In this document: positions 35,120-43,845 of the stretch, one piece after another | Numbering within the stretch: position 1 is the first letter of the stretch | Layout of the letters: every line of letters begins with the position of its first letter | Assembly: GCA_021203065.1 (NCBI GenBank) | Contig: JAJQBX010000032.1 | Span: forward strand, 124,001-188,000 | Length of the DNA stretch: 64,000 nucleotides | Origin: Oscillospiraceae bacterium | GTDB taxonomy: Bacteria > Bacillota > Clostridia > Oscillospirales > Ruminococcaceae | Direction: 5' to 3' | Program-made: the position numbers and the translations under genes | The notes under the pieces: model-generated | Database searches by the model: none | What the model saw: the letters and a program-made list of their open reading frames with translations, nothing else | Told to the model about the DNA's origin: nothing

Positions 35120-36910
35120 ATGAAAGAAAAAAGACGGGTACAGTTGGATGACATGATAAGCTCATTCCGGGAGATATGGAAGTATGATAAGAGGCTGTTT
35201 CTGATACTCATTGTTACAGTCTTTATCAATGCTTTAAGACCGTTTCCGAATATCATATTGTCGGGATTGATTATAGACAGCATTTCTCAGAAAGAGGATT
35301 ATTCACAGATTGTCTTCTATGTTCTTCTGATGTTCGGGTCGATATTTGTCCTTGAAGCTATCAGTATCTACTTAGGGAAAATCAAAGAGTATCTCTTTTT
35401 GAAGTTTACCAACAGGCTTAACAACGACATCAGCCAGAAGTGCCTGAACATGGACTATGAGCAGTTCAACGATACTTCTTTTCAGGACAGCATACAGCTC
35501 ACGAATCAGATTGCTCAGGGCAACAATTACTTTACCAGTATTACAACGGTGTTTGATACGCTGTCGAATATTATCTCGCTGATAGGTATAGTTGCCATCA
35601 TGACCATGTTGAACAAATGGCTTTTTCTGATTGCTGTGGTTCTGATTGGGCTGCAGTCGGTTTTGCAGATCGTAAGACAGAAATACAATTTGCAGTTTCA
35701 GAATGACTCCTCAAGAGAACAGCGAAGGCTCGGCTATGTGTCTCAGATTCCGAAAAACATTCCCGCAAAGAAAGACATTGATATGTTCGATCTTCGGAGC
35801 TATGTTTTCAGTAAGATTGAGCATTTCCAGAAGAATATCCTCAGCCTCAACCTTCGCCGGATTAAGAAAGACGGTGTGATAAACTTAGCAACATTTCTCC
35901 TCACCACGATATTCCAGATTTCAGCATATCTGCTGATTGGAATAGATGCGCTGAAAGGCACAATCTCAGTCGGTGAGTTCACGATGGGTGTAGCGTCGCT
36001 CATCAGCTTTATGTCGGCATTCTCATATGTGGCGACGAATATGCTGAATTTCAACAACAGTCTTAGCTATATCCATATGTATAAATCTTTCCTTACATAT
36101 GAAAGCAAGTTTGACGATGACAAAGGACTGAGACTAAAAGACCTCGACCTTGATGATATTGAAATCGAGTTTAAGAATGTGTCGTTCCGCTATCCGAACA
36201 GCACTTCTTATGTTCTTAAAAACATCAACCTGAAGCTCAGCAGTAAGGAAAAGTTAGCAGTCGTCGGCTATAACGGAGCAGGAAAAACGACTTTCACGCT
36301 ACTTTTGACCAGAATGTATGAACCGACAGAGGGCGAAATTCTCCTCAACGGAATAGACATCCGGAAGATAAACTACCGGGATTACCTTAAAATCTTCTCG
36401 GCAGTAAATCAGGATTTCTTCCTGTTCCCATTCACTATTCTTGAAAACGTCGCCGGAAAGAGCGAGGTTACAGATGAGGAAAAAGAAAAGCTCATGGAGC
36501 TGTGTGGGAGTGTTGGAATGGAAGAAAGGATCGGGAGGATGTATCGTGGCTTGGACACGCCCATCACAAAGGAACTGTTTGCCGCAGGGATAGACTTGTC
36601 AGGCGGAGAAAGGCAGAAGATTGCGATTTTACGGTCTCTTTATAAAGACTCTCCCGTTCTTATCCTTGATGAACCGACAGCCGCCCTTGACCCCATCGCC
36701 GAATGTGAGATATACCGCAACTTTGCCGACATATCCGACGGCAAGCTCACGGTCTATATCTCCCATAGAATCAACAGCACCCGCTTCTGCGACAAGATAG
36801 CCGTGTTCGACCACGGTCAGATAAAGGAGTATGGCACATTTGAGGAACTAATGAACTTGCACGGATTGTATTATACTTTCTTCGAAACGCAGGCGGAGAT
36901 GTATAAATAA
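35120..36910 (+). CDS. ABC exporter, fused membrane and ATPase domains (1)
   Basis: 596 residues from the ATG at 35120 with GAGGTGG upstream; an earlier in-frame ATG lies in the previous gene. Six membrane helices occupy about 25-310. The ATPase domain starts at about 345: Walker A GYNGAGKTT, signature LSGGERQ, Walker B VLILDEPTAALD, and switch His in YISHRI. There is no C39 peptidase domain. It pairs with the next half-transporter, 32 bases downstream, probably as a heterodimer. The substrate is unknown; peptides or lipids are typical of the family. Confidence 0.92.
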   Translation: MKEKRRVQLDDMISSFREIWKYDKRLFLILIVTVFINALRPFPNIILSGLIIDSISQKEDYSQIVFYVLLMFGSIFVLEAISIYLGKIKEYLFLKFTNRLNNDISQKCLNMDYEQFNDTSFQDSIQLTNQIAQGNNYFTSITTVFDTLSNIISLIGIVAIMTMLNKWLFLIAVVLIGLQSVLQIVRQKYNLQFQNDSSREQRRLGYVSQIPKNIPAKKDIDMFDLRSYVFSKIEHFQKNILSLNLRRIKKDGVINLATFLLTTIFQISAYLLIGIDALKGTISVGEFTMGVASLISFMSAFSYVATNMLNFNNSLSYIHMYKSFLTYESKFDDDKGLRLKDLDLDDIEIEFKNVSFRYPNSTSYVLKNINLKLSSKEKLAVVGYNGAGKTTFTLLLTRMYEPTEGEILLNGIDIRKINYRDYLKIFSAVNQDFFLFPFTILENVAGKSEVTDEEKEKLMELCGSVGMEERIGRMYRGLDTPITKELFAAGIDLSGGERQKIAILRSLYKDSPVLILDEPTAALDPIAECEIYRNFADISDGKLTVYISHRINSTRFCDKIAVFDHGQIKEYGTFEELMNLHGLYYTFFETQAEMYK

Positions 36911-36942
36911 GCATCAAATTATAAAAGAAAGGGCAAAATACT

Positions 36943-38721
36943 ATGAAAAAACTAAAAACCTTCTTAGAAACCAACAAGCTTTTCTTTGAAATCGCTTGGA
37001 AATCGCACAAGTCTTACTTCTTCATTTACATCATAACGACCTTGTATGGGTTTATCAGCAATATGCTTGTGATTTACCTGCCAAAGATGTCGTTAAACGC
37101 TTTTCTCTATAAGGAAAACCTGTGGCTCGGTGTCGGGTATATTTGCGGATATATCCTGAATATCTCGGTGTGGGCGTATGTCGAGCGGAGGCTGACAATC
37201 AAGCAGAGTCTGAACACCGAGTACATAAGCGTTGAGCTCCGGGAACACATCTACAGAAAGATGAACGAAAACAGCATGCTGGCGTTTGAGGACAGCAGTG
37301 AGTATGATGCGCTTCAGAAGGCTCTGAATTATACATATGTCGGTGCGGATGAGGTAATAAACATACTCTCGCAAATGATTACCTGCATTTTAACCTTGAT
37401 AGGTGTTTCGTACATCGTCGGTCAGGTCAGCGTTATAATTGTAGTGATAATCTTTGCAACGCTGATTCTGTCGCATCTCTGTATGAACAAGGTCAACGAT
37501 TTGTGGTTCAAGTATCAGAACACCGAGCGCCTGCCAAAGGTCAGACTTTTGCAGTATTTGCAGAGGCTCTTCAACGAAAAGGACTATGTTTCCACCGTCA
37601 AGCTGAATGAGGCTTTTGACTATTCGATAGAAACGGTCAACGAAAAGGGCATGGCTATTGCTATTGAGGGAAACAAGAAAGACAGGCAGAGATTCAGGTG
37701 GAATTATCTTGCAATCATCCTCGGTAATGTTCAGCTTCTTTCTGCCTATCTCTATTTCGGATATATGCTGTTTGCGGGACAGCTTGATGTCGCTACATAT
37801 TCGGCACTGTTTGTGGCGGTTCAGCAGTTTACACAGAACTTCAACAGCTTCTTAGGGCTGTTCATTAATCTTAAGAACAACGTCAATGAGGCATCATTCT
37901 ATATGGATTACATCAAGGATGAGAAGTACGTCCAGAATGGTACTGAGAAGATTGACAACTGTGAGGAGATAACGCTTGAAAACGTCAGCTTCAGTTATCC
38001 CAATCAGGATTGGAATGCGCTGAGTAATGTTTCATTCTCGATTCATGCCGGTTCAAGAATTGCCATCGTCGGCGAGAACGGTGCAGGAAAGACAACACTT
38101 CTTAAGCTGATTCTAGCACTTTATCCTCCGACGAGCGGAAAGATTCTCATCAACGGTGAAACCGACATAAACGATGTGGATTTGTCCTCGTGGTACAAGC
38201 AGTTGTCGGTAGTACTTCAGAACTCGGTCAATATCCCACTGACACTTGAAGAAAATATCGCTTTCCGTGGCGAGAAAGACATTGATTCCGGCAAGATTGA
38301 GGACAGTATCAGGTTCTCCGGTCTGGAAGATAAGATAGATTCTCTGCCAAAGAAAGAAAAAAGTGTATTCTCCACAAGATTTGATAAAGAAGGCGTCGAT
38401 TTCTCCGGCGGCGAAAAGCAGAAAATCTCTATTGCAAGAGCTTACTACAGGGATGCTAATATACTGGTCTTTGATGAGCCGTCGAGTGCTTTAGATCCGA
38501 ATGCCGAGTATGAGTTCTTCAAGAAGATTTATGAGCTTGGCAGAGATAAGACGGTTATTTTCGTCTCGCACAGGCTGTCAACAGTCGTTAAGGCTGACCA
38601 GATTATTGTCATTGACAAGGGACAGGTTGCCGAAATGGGAACGCATGACGAGCTCATGGCGCAGAATGGCTTGTACTGCGAAATGTTCACCAAGCAAGCT
38701 GAGAATTACATAAGCGAATAG
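36943..38721 (+). CDS. ABC exporter, fused membrane and ATPase domains (2)
   Basis: 592 residues; AAAGGG precedes the ATG. N-terminal six-helix membrane domain, then ATPase with Walker A GENGAGKTT, signature FSGGEKQ (Phe replaces the usual Leu), Walker B ILVFDEPSSALD and VSHRLS. The variant signature in one partner and a canonical one in the other is common in heterodimeric exporters. The gene ends 19 bases before a convergent gene, with no clear terminator between. Confidence 0.92.
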   Translation: MKKLKTFLETNKLFFEIAWKSHKSYFFIYIITTLYGFISNMLVIYLPKMSLNAFLYKENLWLGVGYICGYILNISVWAYVERRLTIKQSLNTEYISVELREHIYRKMNENSMLAFEDSSEYDALQKALNYTYVGADEVINILSQMITCILTLIGVSYIVGQVSVIIVVIIFATLILSHLCMNKVNDLWFKYQNTERLPKVRLLQYLQRLFNEKDYVSTVKLNEAFDYSIETVNEKGMAIAIEGNKKDRQRFRWNYLAIILGNVQLLSAYLYFGYMLFAGQLDVATYSALFVAVQQFTQNFNSFLGLFINLKNNVNEASFYMDYIKDEKYVQNGTEKIDNCEEITLENVSFSYPNQDWNALSNVSFSIHAGSRIAIVGENGAGKTTLLKLILALYPPTSGKILINGETDINDVDLSSWYKQLSVVLQNSVNIPLTLEENIAFRGEKDIDSGKIEDSIRFSGLEDKIDSLPKKEKSVFSTRFDKEGVDFSGGEKQKISIARAYYRDANILVFDEPSSALDPNAEYEFFKKIYELGRDKTVIFVSHRLSTVVKADQIIVIDKGQVAEMGTHDELMAQNGLYCEMFTKQAENYISE

Positions 38722-38740
38722 GGCAGGGTGATTGCACTAC

Positions 38741-39226
38741 TTATGCTGATTGTGCGTTAAGGAAATCCGCTTTTGCGAGCTCTACAACTCTTGCAATGAA
38801 TTCGGAATTTGTCGGCTTTCCTGAGCCCTCGGAGATACAGCTTCCGAAAGCATCCAACAGGTTGTCGTAATTTCCTCTGTCACACATAACGGCTATAGCA
38901 TGCCGGATGGCTCTTTCTACACGGGTGGCTCTGGTACCGAAAACAGAGGCAACCTCAGGATATAATTTTGAAGTGATGTTGTGGCGAAGATATGTAGGAT
39001 TGCTCAAGGCGAGGGCAATAACTGCTTTCAGATATGCGTGACCATCAAGGTTTGCAGGCATGCCAAAGCCGGCAAATAGTCCGGAAAGATACGAGTCCAG
39101 CCTTTCCTTTCCGACATCGATAATAGAAATATCAACCCCGCTCTGAGCACCTAACTGCTCAATGACAGCTTTGAATTCGTCAGCCATTCTTTCATCGATT
39201 TTTGCCGATAACTTAACTTCTACCAT
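38741..39226 (-). CDS. Receiver-less Spo0A C-terminal domain transcription factor (1)
   Basis: 161 residues from the ATG at 39226, which has GGAGG ten bases before it; earlier in-frame starts have no such site. Residues about 50-155 match the Spo0A DNA-binding domain: ITSKLYPEVASVFGT, then RVERAIRHAIAV, then SGKPTNSEFIARVVELAK. In Spo0A the middle helix carries the recognition contacts. The N-terminal about 45 residues replace the receiver and look like a small unknown domain. Activity cannot depend on phosphorylation of its own receiver. Its promoter holds two 0A-like boxes, so auto- or cross-regulation by Spo0A or a paralogue is likely. A related gene is at 46215. Confidence 0.88.
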   Translation of the reverse strand: MVEVKLSAKIDERMADEFKAVIEQLGAQSGVDISIIDVGKERLDSYLSGLFAGFGMPANLDGHAYLKAVIALALSNPTYLRHNITSKLYPEVASVFGTRATRVERAIRHAIAVMCDRGNYDNLLDAFGSCISEGSGKPTNSEFIARVVELAKADFLNAQSA

Positions 39227-39272
39227 AGTTATTTCCTCCATCTGAATCAGGCGTTTCTCGCCCTTTTCTGCC

Positions 39273-39316
39273 ATTATACCACACAATCCGCAAATAAAAT
39301 GTCGTATTTTGTCGAA
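39273..39316 (-). promoter_or_regulatory. Promoter with paired 0A-like boxes for Spo0A-like gene 1
   Basis: On the minus strand TTCGACA (39316-39310) and TACGACA (39306-39300) are spaced ten bases apart. Downstream is an extended -10 TGGTATAAT (TATAAT at 39278-39273) with no good -35 box. The Spo0A target consensus is TTCGACA, so this looks like an activator-dependent promoter. It is almost identical over about 55 bases to the promoter at 46767-46810. Confidence 0.75.
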
Positions 39317-39345
39317 CTTTAAAATTTTTTCGTAAAGACTTTATA

Positions 39346-39390
39346 CAGTTCGTAAAAGTCGGTTGACAAGAAAACTTTTTAGGGTATAAT
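39346..39390 (+). promoter_or_regulatory. Promoter of the XRE-TPR regulator with shared upstream element
   Basis: CAGTTCGTAAAAGTCGG lies at once before TTGACA (39363-39368); TATAAT is at 39385-39390 after 16 bases. A weaker copy, TTCGTAAAGAC, lies 20 bases upstream, two helical turns away. The same element recurs at 40389. Confidence 0.75.
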
Positions 39391-39424
39391 ATATAGTAAC
39401 GCAATAGTATTGGAGGGTGCTAAT

Positions 39425-40363
39425 ATGGACAAAATAGCTATTGGAAAAATCATAAGCGAGCGTCGCAAAGCGGAGAATTGCACTCAGGAAGACCTCTGCC
39501 TCGGCATCTGTAGCATCGCCACTCTTTCGAGAATCGAAAACGGCAAAGCAGGAAACCATGACAGAAGTTACATTCCCAGTCTTCTTGAAAGGCTCGGTAT
39601 GTCGGGTGATTCCATCAACGATATTATCAGCGAGGATGACTATACCGTTCGCCAGATGATTCGCAGGGCAAATCAGGCAAATATTCTTGAAGGCACCGAG
39701 GAAGCATGGAAAATCGTGAAGGAAACCCGTGCCAGAATCAACGATGACCACCGCAATATCTCTCTTGCAAACGAGCAAAGACTTATTGTCTTGGAAACTG
39801 AGCTTTCGCGACAGGAGGGCAAAATATCCGTTGAAGAAGAACTAAATAGGCTCGAAAATGCGCTTCGCATGACAGCCGTAAATTATAGCCCAGAAAATCT
39901 TCCGCCATATATGACGAATATGGAGTGCCAGATTCTTGGCAATATAGCGGTTGCATATTTTATACTTGGACAAGCAGAAACTGCAATCTCGATCGGCTAT
40001 CATGTCAAAGACTTTTTGGAACATTACATTGAGGACAAGATTTTAGCAGCAGATAATTTGACAGTTCTTTGTTATAATCTTTCGAAGTTTCTCGGACTTG
40101 TGGGGAGATATAGTGATTGCATCGCCGTAGCCCGTGACGGCATCTATTGGCATAAGCTCACCGGCATCCAGCCCACATTACCTCAGACAATGTATAACTG
40201 CGCTTGGTCTTTGGCTCGACGCAATGAGGAGGGCGATATGGAGAAATCAAAGAAACTCGCATATGATGCACTTGAACTAACTGAAGTTGCGTCAAAGTAT
40301 GATCAAATTTCACCGACCCTTTCCGGGCATATCCAAGACCTTATAGACAAATATCACCTTTAG
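39425..40363 (+). CDS. XRE-family regulator with TPR-like C-terminal domain (RRNPP-like)
   Basis: 312 residues from the ATG at 39425 with GGAGGG upstream; a TTG at 39410 lies on the ribosome site. Residues about 5-62 are a helix-turn-helix of the XRE type (IISERRKAENCTQEDLC; SIATLSRIENGK). The remaining 250 residues are paired helices with TPR character (CQILGNIAVAYFILGQAETA; MYNCAWSLARRNEE). This layout is shared with Rgg/PlcR/ComR-type regulators, which often respond to secreted peptides through the TPR part. No peptide gene is evident beside it. It is a good candidate to act on the shared promoter element, including its own. Confidence 0.88.
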   Translation: MDKIAIGKIISERRKAENCTQEDLCLGICSIATLSRIENGKAGNHDRSYIPSLLERLGMSGDSINDIISEDDYTVRQMIRRANQANILEGTEEAWKIVKETRARINDDHRNISLANEQRLIVLETELSRQEGKISVEEELNRLENALRMTAVNYSPENLPPYMTNMECQILGNIAVAYFILGQAETAISIGYHVKDFLEHYIEDKILAADNLTVLCYNLSKFLGLVGRYSDCIAVARDGIYWHKLTGIQPTLPQTMYNCAWSLARRNEEGDMEKSKKLAYDALELTEVASKYDQISPTLSGHIQDLIDKYHL

Positions 40364-40388
40364 GCACTGACCTGAAGGTGATTTTTTT
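40353..40388 (+). terminator. Intrinsic terminator of the XRE-TPR gene
   Basis: ATCACCTT and AAGGTGAT pair over eight bases around the stop codon, followed by a run of T. Its T-run abuts the next promoter element at 40389. Confidence 0.75.
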
Positions 40389-40433
40389 CAGTTCGTGAAA
40401 ATCGGTTGACAAACAAATTTCGGGGGGTATAAT
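40389..40433 (+). promoter_or_regulatory. Promoter of the second exporter operon with shared upstream element
   Basis: CAGTTCGTGAAAATCGG precedes TTGACA (40406-40411); TATAAT lies at 40428-40433 with a GGGGGG tract in front. It matches the element at 39346 at all but two positions and shares the G-tract with the promoter at 34658. Confidence 0.8.
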
Positions 40434-40494
40434 GTGAATTGGAAAACGAAAAAAGGAGAAATACTTATGAAAAAAACTAACCGACTTATCAGCC

Positions 40495-41982
40495 ATGAAA
40501 GACATACGCCGAAGCTGGGACAGTATAGTCTACCTGATGAAATACTTCAAAGGTCAGAAACACAGTGCGCTCTATATCTTCCTGCAGATACTTCTCACCG
40601 TGTTAGACGCCTTGGTGCCGGTGGTCTATATGATAATCCCCGGTCTTATCATCAACGAGCTGTCTGCTGACAGGAATATTAAAGTGATTGTATCGCTTGC
40701 ATCTGTTTTGGTGGCGGTTCCTCTTTTGAACCACCTGAAAGAAATGACTTTGCGTGTAAAGGCGAGTGAACTTTACCGTGAGCTTCGCCGTGCTTTTCAG
40801 GGAGAGCTTCAGTCATATGTTGCTGACATGGAATATGCTTCGCTTGAGGACCCGAAGGTTGCGGTTCAGCTCAACAGAATCAGTATGCACGCACCGAACG
40901 CCCCGCTTGAAATGTTCAGCTATATTCTCAGGCTCATCAACTCGTTTGTAAAGATTCTTGCGGTAACTTCAATAATCGTATATCTGAATCCGGCAGTAAT
41001 CATAGTCCTCTTGGCGATAATCGCTATAAACGCAGTTGTCACAAAGAAAATCAATGTTGCTAACTACAACTTCGGCTTGGAACTCAGCAAGCTCGACAAT
41101 GAATATTGGAACGAATTTTATAACCTCACAGATCACTCAAGAGGTAAGGAAGTCCGAATATTCAGACTAAAGGATTTCTTCGTCAACCGTTATACCGGCA
41201 TCGGCAAGAAGCAGGATGATGTGTCGAAGAAACAGGATAAATTCGGCGCAAGGTGGAGAATGGTTCACGCAGTCACAAGTGCCGTTCAGGAAGCGGTTTT
41301 GTACCTTGTTGCAATACTCAAGGTCCTGTTTGATGACCTTGCACTCGGTTCCATGACAATCTTCATGTCTGCGGCAAGCCAGTTTTCAAGTGCTGTAAGC
41401 GGAATCTTCAACGCTTATCTTGAAATATCCTCGTACTCGATGAATGTTGATGAAATGAAAGCGTTTCGCTCCCAGCCCACCATGCTTGAAAACAACGGTA
41501 ACAAGATGCCTCTGTATGATAAACATTCCGTTATTGAGTTCAGAGACGTGTCCTTCAAATATCCGGGAAGCGAACGCTACGCATTAAGACATCTCAGCGT
41601 TAAGATTCCCTGCGACCAGAAGCTCTGTATAGTTGGTGAAAACGGCTCCGGCAAAACAACCTTCGTCAAGCTTCTCACCCGTTTGTATGTTCCCACCGAG
41701 GGTGAGATTCTCCTTGATGGCATCAACATAATGGATTATGATTACGTCAAGTATCAGAGACTGTTCGCTCCCGTATTTCAGGATTTCTGCCGTTTCAATA
41801 TGCCTCTTTCGCTCGGCATAGCCTGTGAAGAAAACTATGACACTGACAAGCTGAATAATGCAATAGAAAGAGCCGGAATAAAGCCTTTGGTTGACAGCTT
41901 GGAAAAGGGCGTGGATACATATGTCGGAAAGAATATCGACCCTACCGGCTTTGACCCTCCGGCGGTGAAGACCAGAAGATAG
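40495..41982 (+). CDS. ABC exporter (3), main part, disrupted by two frameshifts
   Basis: The natural start is probably the ATG at 40467, which has AAGGAG eight bases upstream. A run of seven A then throws the frame off; with six A the N-terminus reads MKKLTDLSAMKDIRRSW and joins this frame at 40495. The membrane domain and Walker A GENGSGKTT are intact. Near 41956 one base is missing, so the signature LSGGE is lost and the frame ends in VKTRR. The rest continues at 41958. The full gene would be a half-transporter of about 613 residues close to that at 43846. Two errors in one gene suggest either assembly faults or a pseudogene. Confidence 0.82.
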   Translation: MKDIRRSWDSIVYLMKYFKGQKHSALYIFLQILLTVLDALVPVVYMIIPGLIINELSADRNIKVIVSLASVLVAVPLLNHLKEMTLRVKASELYRELRRAFQGELQSYVADMEYASLEDPKVAVQLNRISMHAPNAPLEMFSYILRLINSFVKILAVTSIIVYLNPAVIIVLLAIIAINAVVTKKINVANYNFGLELSKLDNEYWNEFYNLTDHSRGKEVRIFRLKDFFVNRYTGIGKKQDDVSKKQDKFGARWRMVHAVTSAVQEAVLYLVAILKVLFDDLALGSMTIFMSAASQFSSAVSGIFNAYLEISSYSMNVDEMKAFRSQPTMLENNGNKMPLYDKHSVIEFRDVSFKYPGSERYALRHLSVKIPCDQKLCIVGENGSGKTTFVKLLTRLYVPTEGEILLDGINIMDYDYVKYQRLFAPVFQDFCRFNMPLSLGIACEENYDTDKLNNAIERAGIKPLVDSLEKGVDTYVGKNIDPTGFDPPAVKTRR

Positions 41983-42308
41983 CCATAGCAAGAGCGATAT
42001 ATCACGATGCGCCTATCTATATCTTGGACGAACCCACAGCGGCATTAGACCCGTTTGCAGAGTATGAAATCTACACCAAGTTCACCGAAATGATTACAGA
42101 CAGAACGGCAGTCCTGATAACTCACAGAATGGCGGCAGTCCAGTTAGCAGAGAAAATCCTCGTCTTTCAGGACGGCAACATAATAGAATCCGGCACGCAT
42201 AAGGAGCTTTATGCCCATGGTGGGCTTTACACTGAAATGTTTGATAAACAGGCAGAGTTTTATGTCAAGGCTAATGAGGAAAAGGAAAATGAGGAGAAAT
42301 ACTTATGA
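41958..42308 (+). CDS. ABC exporter (3), C-terminal ATPase part after the frameshift
   Basis: About 116 residues beginning SGGEDQKIAIARAIYHD, then Walker B IYILDEPTAALD and the switch ITHRMA. This completes the ATPase whose N-terminal part ends at 41982. The stop overlaps the next lipoprotein start by ATGA, as in an intact operon. Independent translation is unlikely because no start with a ribosome site is present. Confidence 0.78.
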   Translation, partial: SGGEDQKIAIARAIYHDAPIYILDEPTAALDPFAEYEIYTKFTEMITDRTAVLITHRMAAVQLAEKILVFQDGNIIESGTHKELYAHGGLYTEMFDKQAEFYVKANEEKENEEKYL

Positions 42309-43819
42309 AAAAACTTATTGCAGTAGCTTTTGCGCTTATGCTTTTGGTATCCTGCGGCACTGTTAAGGAAGATTCTTCGGATGGAGTAAACGATAACCTG
42401 TCCATGTTTGCTGATTATTCCGAAAATCAGATTTATGTCTACAACTCGGACACCGGCACTTCGTCACCCATGCTGTCCGACTCTGCCTATGGCTTCACCT
42501 ATGAGGACTACGAGACTCTTAACGGCAAATGGGACATGATAGTCTGGTTTGATGTCCCGACTGTCAACGACAATTTCACCAGTATTGCCTATTGGTCTAA
42601 TAAGTATGCAGAGGATGGCGAGATGTGCCTTGAGCCGGGCATCTGGATTGTGGATTTGCTGAGTGCCAGTGAGTTCAGGCTGGATTTGGGCGAGCTCTCT
42701 CCGACGGTCGGCTACCTAAGCTGGATTGATAACAAAACTTTGATGTTCGAAACTTACGATAGTGAATTCTATAAGCTGAATATCAATGATAACACGATTG
42801 ATGCGTTAGACCTTCCGTCTGACATCTTTGTCTGCGTCAGCAACGGGTATGCTGTATACAAAACAGACGCCTCTATTGTTGTCAACAACCTTGCTGAGAA
42901 TGTTCTTACAGAATACGAAATCGCAGAGCAAGTTAGCTTCGACAATGTCTATGAGGAAAACGGAATCATCACTTTCAGCAGTCTGACAGACGGGAGCACT
43001 TGGACTATTGATATGGTAAACGGTACGATTGATAAAGAAGAAAGCGCCGAGCATTCCATAGAAACCGAGCCTACAACTTCTCAGGAGCTTTCAGATTACG
43101 ATGAATACTATGAGAGCGTCAACAGCCAATCGCTGATTCTTCCGGAGGACGTCGAAATAGTTGAGGCTGACACGGATGAGTGGTTTCATAGCTTCATGGA
43201 GTACGGCTTCACTGTCAGCGATATAAGCGGAAACTATGCCTACGGGACATACTCAGACGTAGAGGAAGAGAAGAGGTACGAGGCTGTTTACGACATAACA
43301 ACAGGGGAGTTTACCGAGCTTATAGAGATTGAGGAGTCCAATATGTCGTATCCTCTTGAAGAAGATTATGTCGACGTGTTTGATATTACCGGGCTTGACA
43401 AAATCGTCAGTCTTTCTGCAATGTACAATGTAGAGCGTGTCGGCAACTACATCGCTTTCAGAGAGGGCAATGCTATGACGGCATACGTTTGCGAAATCAG
43501 AGATGACAGCGTAAATGTAATTGCCAAGGGCTCATCCGTGAGCTTTGGCATCACAAATAACTGCATATTCTTTACAAACTGTTCTGAGCTCTCTTCGTCA
43601 GAGATGAAGCTTTATGTTCTGAAGATAGCAACCGGAGAAATCGTTGCTGTTAATTTTCCTATGCCATTTGATGAGACGCATATTTCTAACTTAAAGTCAA
43701 CTTCTGAGGGAGGCATAAGAATGAGACTTAATGAGGGGGAATTGAGCAATTCACTTGAAGAGTATGTTTATTATATGACTCCGGAAGACATAGCAAGAAT
43801 AGCAACAGAACTTTTCTGA
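42305..43819 (+). CDS. Lipoprotein between two ABC exporter genes
   Basis: 504 residues with lipobox LVSC (Cys17). The body shows repeated beta motifs with aromatic residues (ENQIYVYNSDTG; KTLMFETYDSEFYKL; ITNNCIFFTNCSE), suggesting a beta-propeller, and an acidic linker near 250-290. It lacks the C-x4-C-x-H cluster of the earlier lipoproteins. It sits between two related exporter half-transporters and overlaps the first by ATGA, so it is probably an outer partner of that exporter, perhaps for substrate capture or self-protection. Function unknown. Confidence 0.75.
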   Translation: MKKLIAVAFALMLLVSCGTVKEDSSDGVNDNLSMFADYSENQIYVYNSDTGTSSPMLSDSAYGFTYEDYETLNGKWDMIVWFDVPTVNDNFTSIAYWSNKYAEDGEMCLEPGIWIVDLLSASEFRLDLGELSPTVGYLSWIDNKTLMFETYDSEFYKLNINDNTIDALDLPSDIFVCVSNGYAVYKTDASIVVNNLAENVLTEYEIAEQVSFDNVYEENGIITFSSLTDGSTWTIDMVNGTIDKEESAEHSIETEPTTSQELSDYDEYYESVNSQSLILPEDVEIVEADTDEWFHSFMEYGFTVSDISGNYAYGTYSDVEEEKRYEAVYDITTGEFTELIEIEESNMSYPLEEDYVDVFDITGLDKIVSLSAMYNVERVGNYIAFREGNAMTAYVCEIRDDSVNVIAKGSSVSFGITNNCIFFTNCSELSSSEMKLYVLKIATGEIVAVNFPMPFDETHISNLKSTSEGGIRMRLNEGELSNSLEEYVYYMTPEDIARIATELF

Positions 43820-43845
43820 CTGTTTAAATTAAAGGGAGAAACGAT

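Noticed and set aside
38741..39226. Full-length Spo0A, the sporulation master regulator
   Set aside because: There is no receiver domain and the protein is about 100 residues too short; the true Spo0A should be elsewhere.
40434..40670. Small separate gene, possibly a secreted peptide for the XRE-TPR regulator
   Set aside because: It overlaps the exporter gene out of frame and is explained by the A7 frameshift at that gene's start; no signal peptide.
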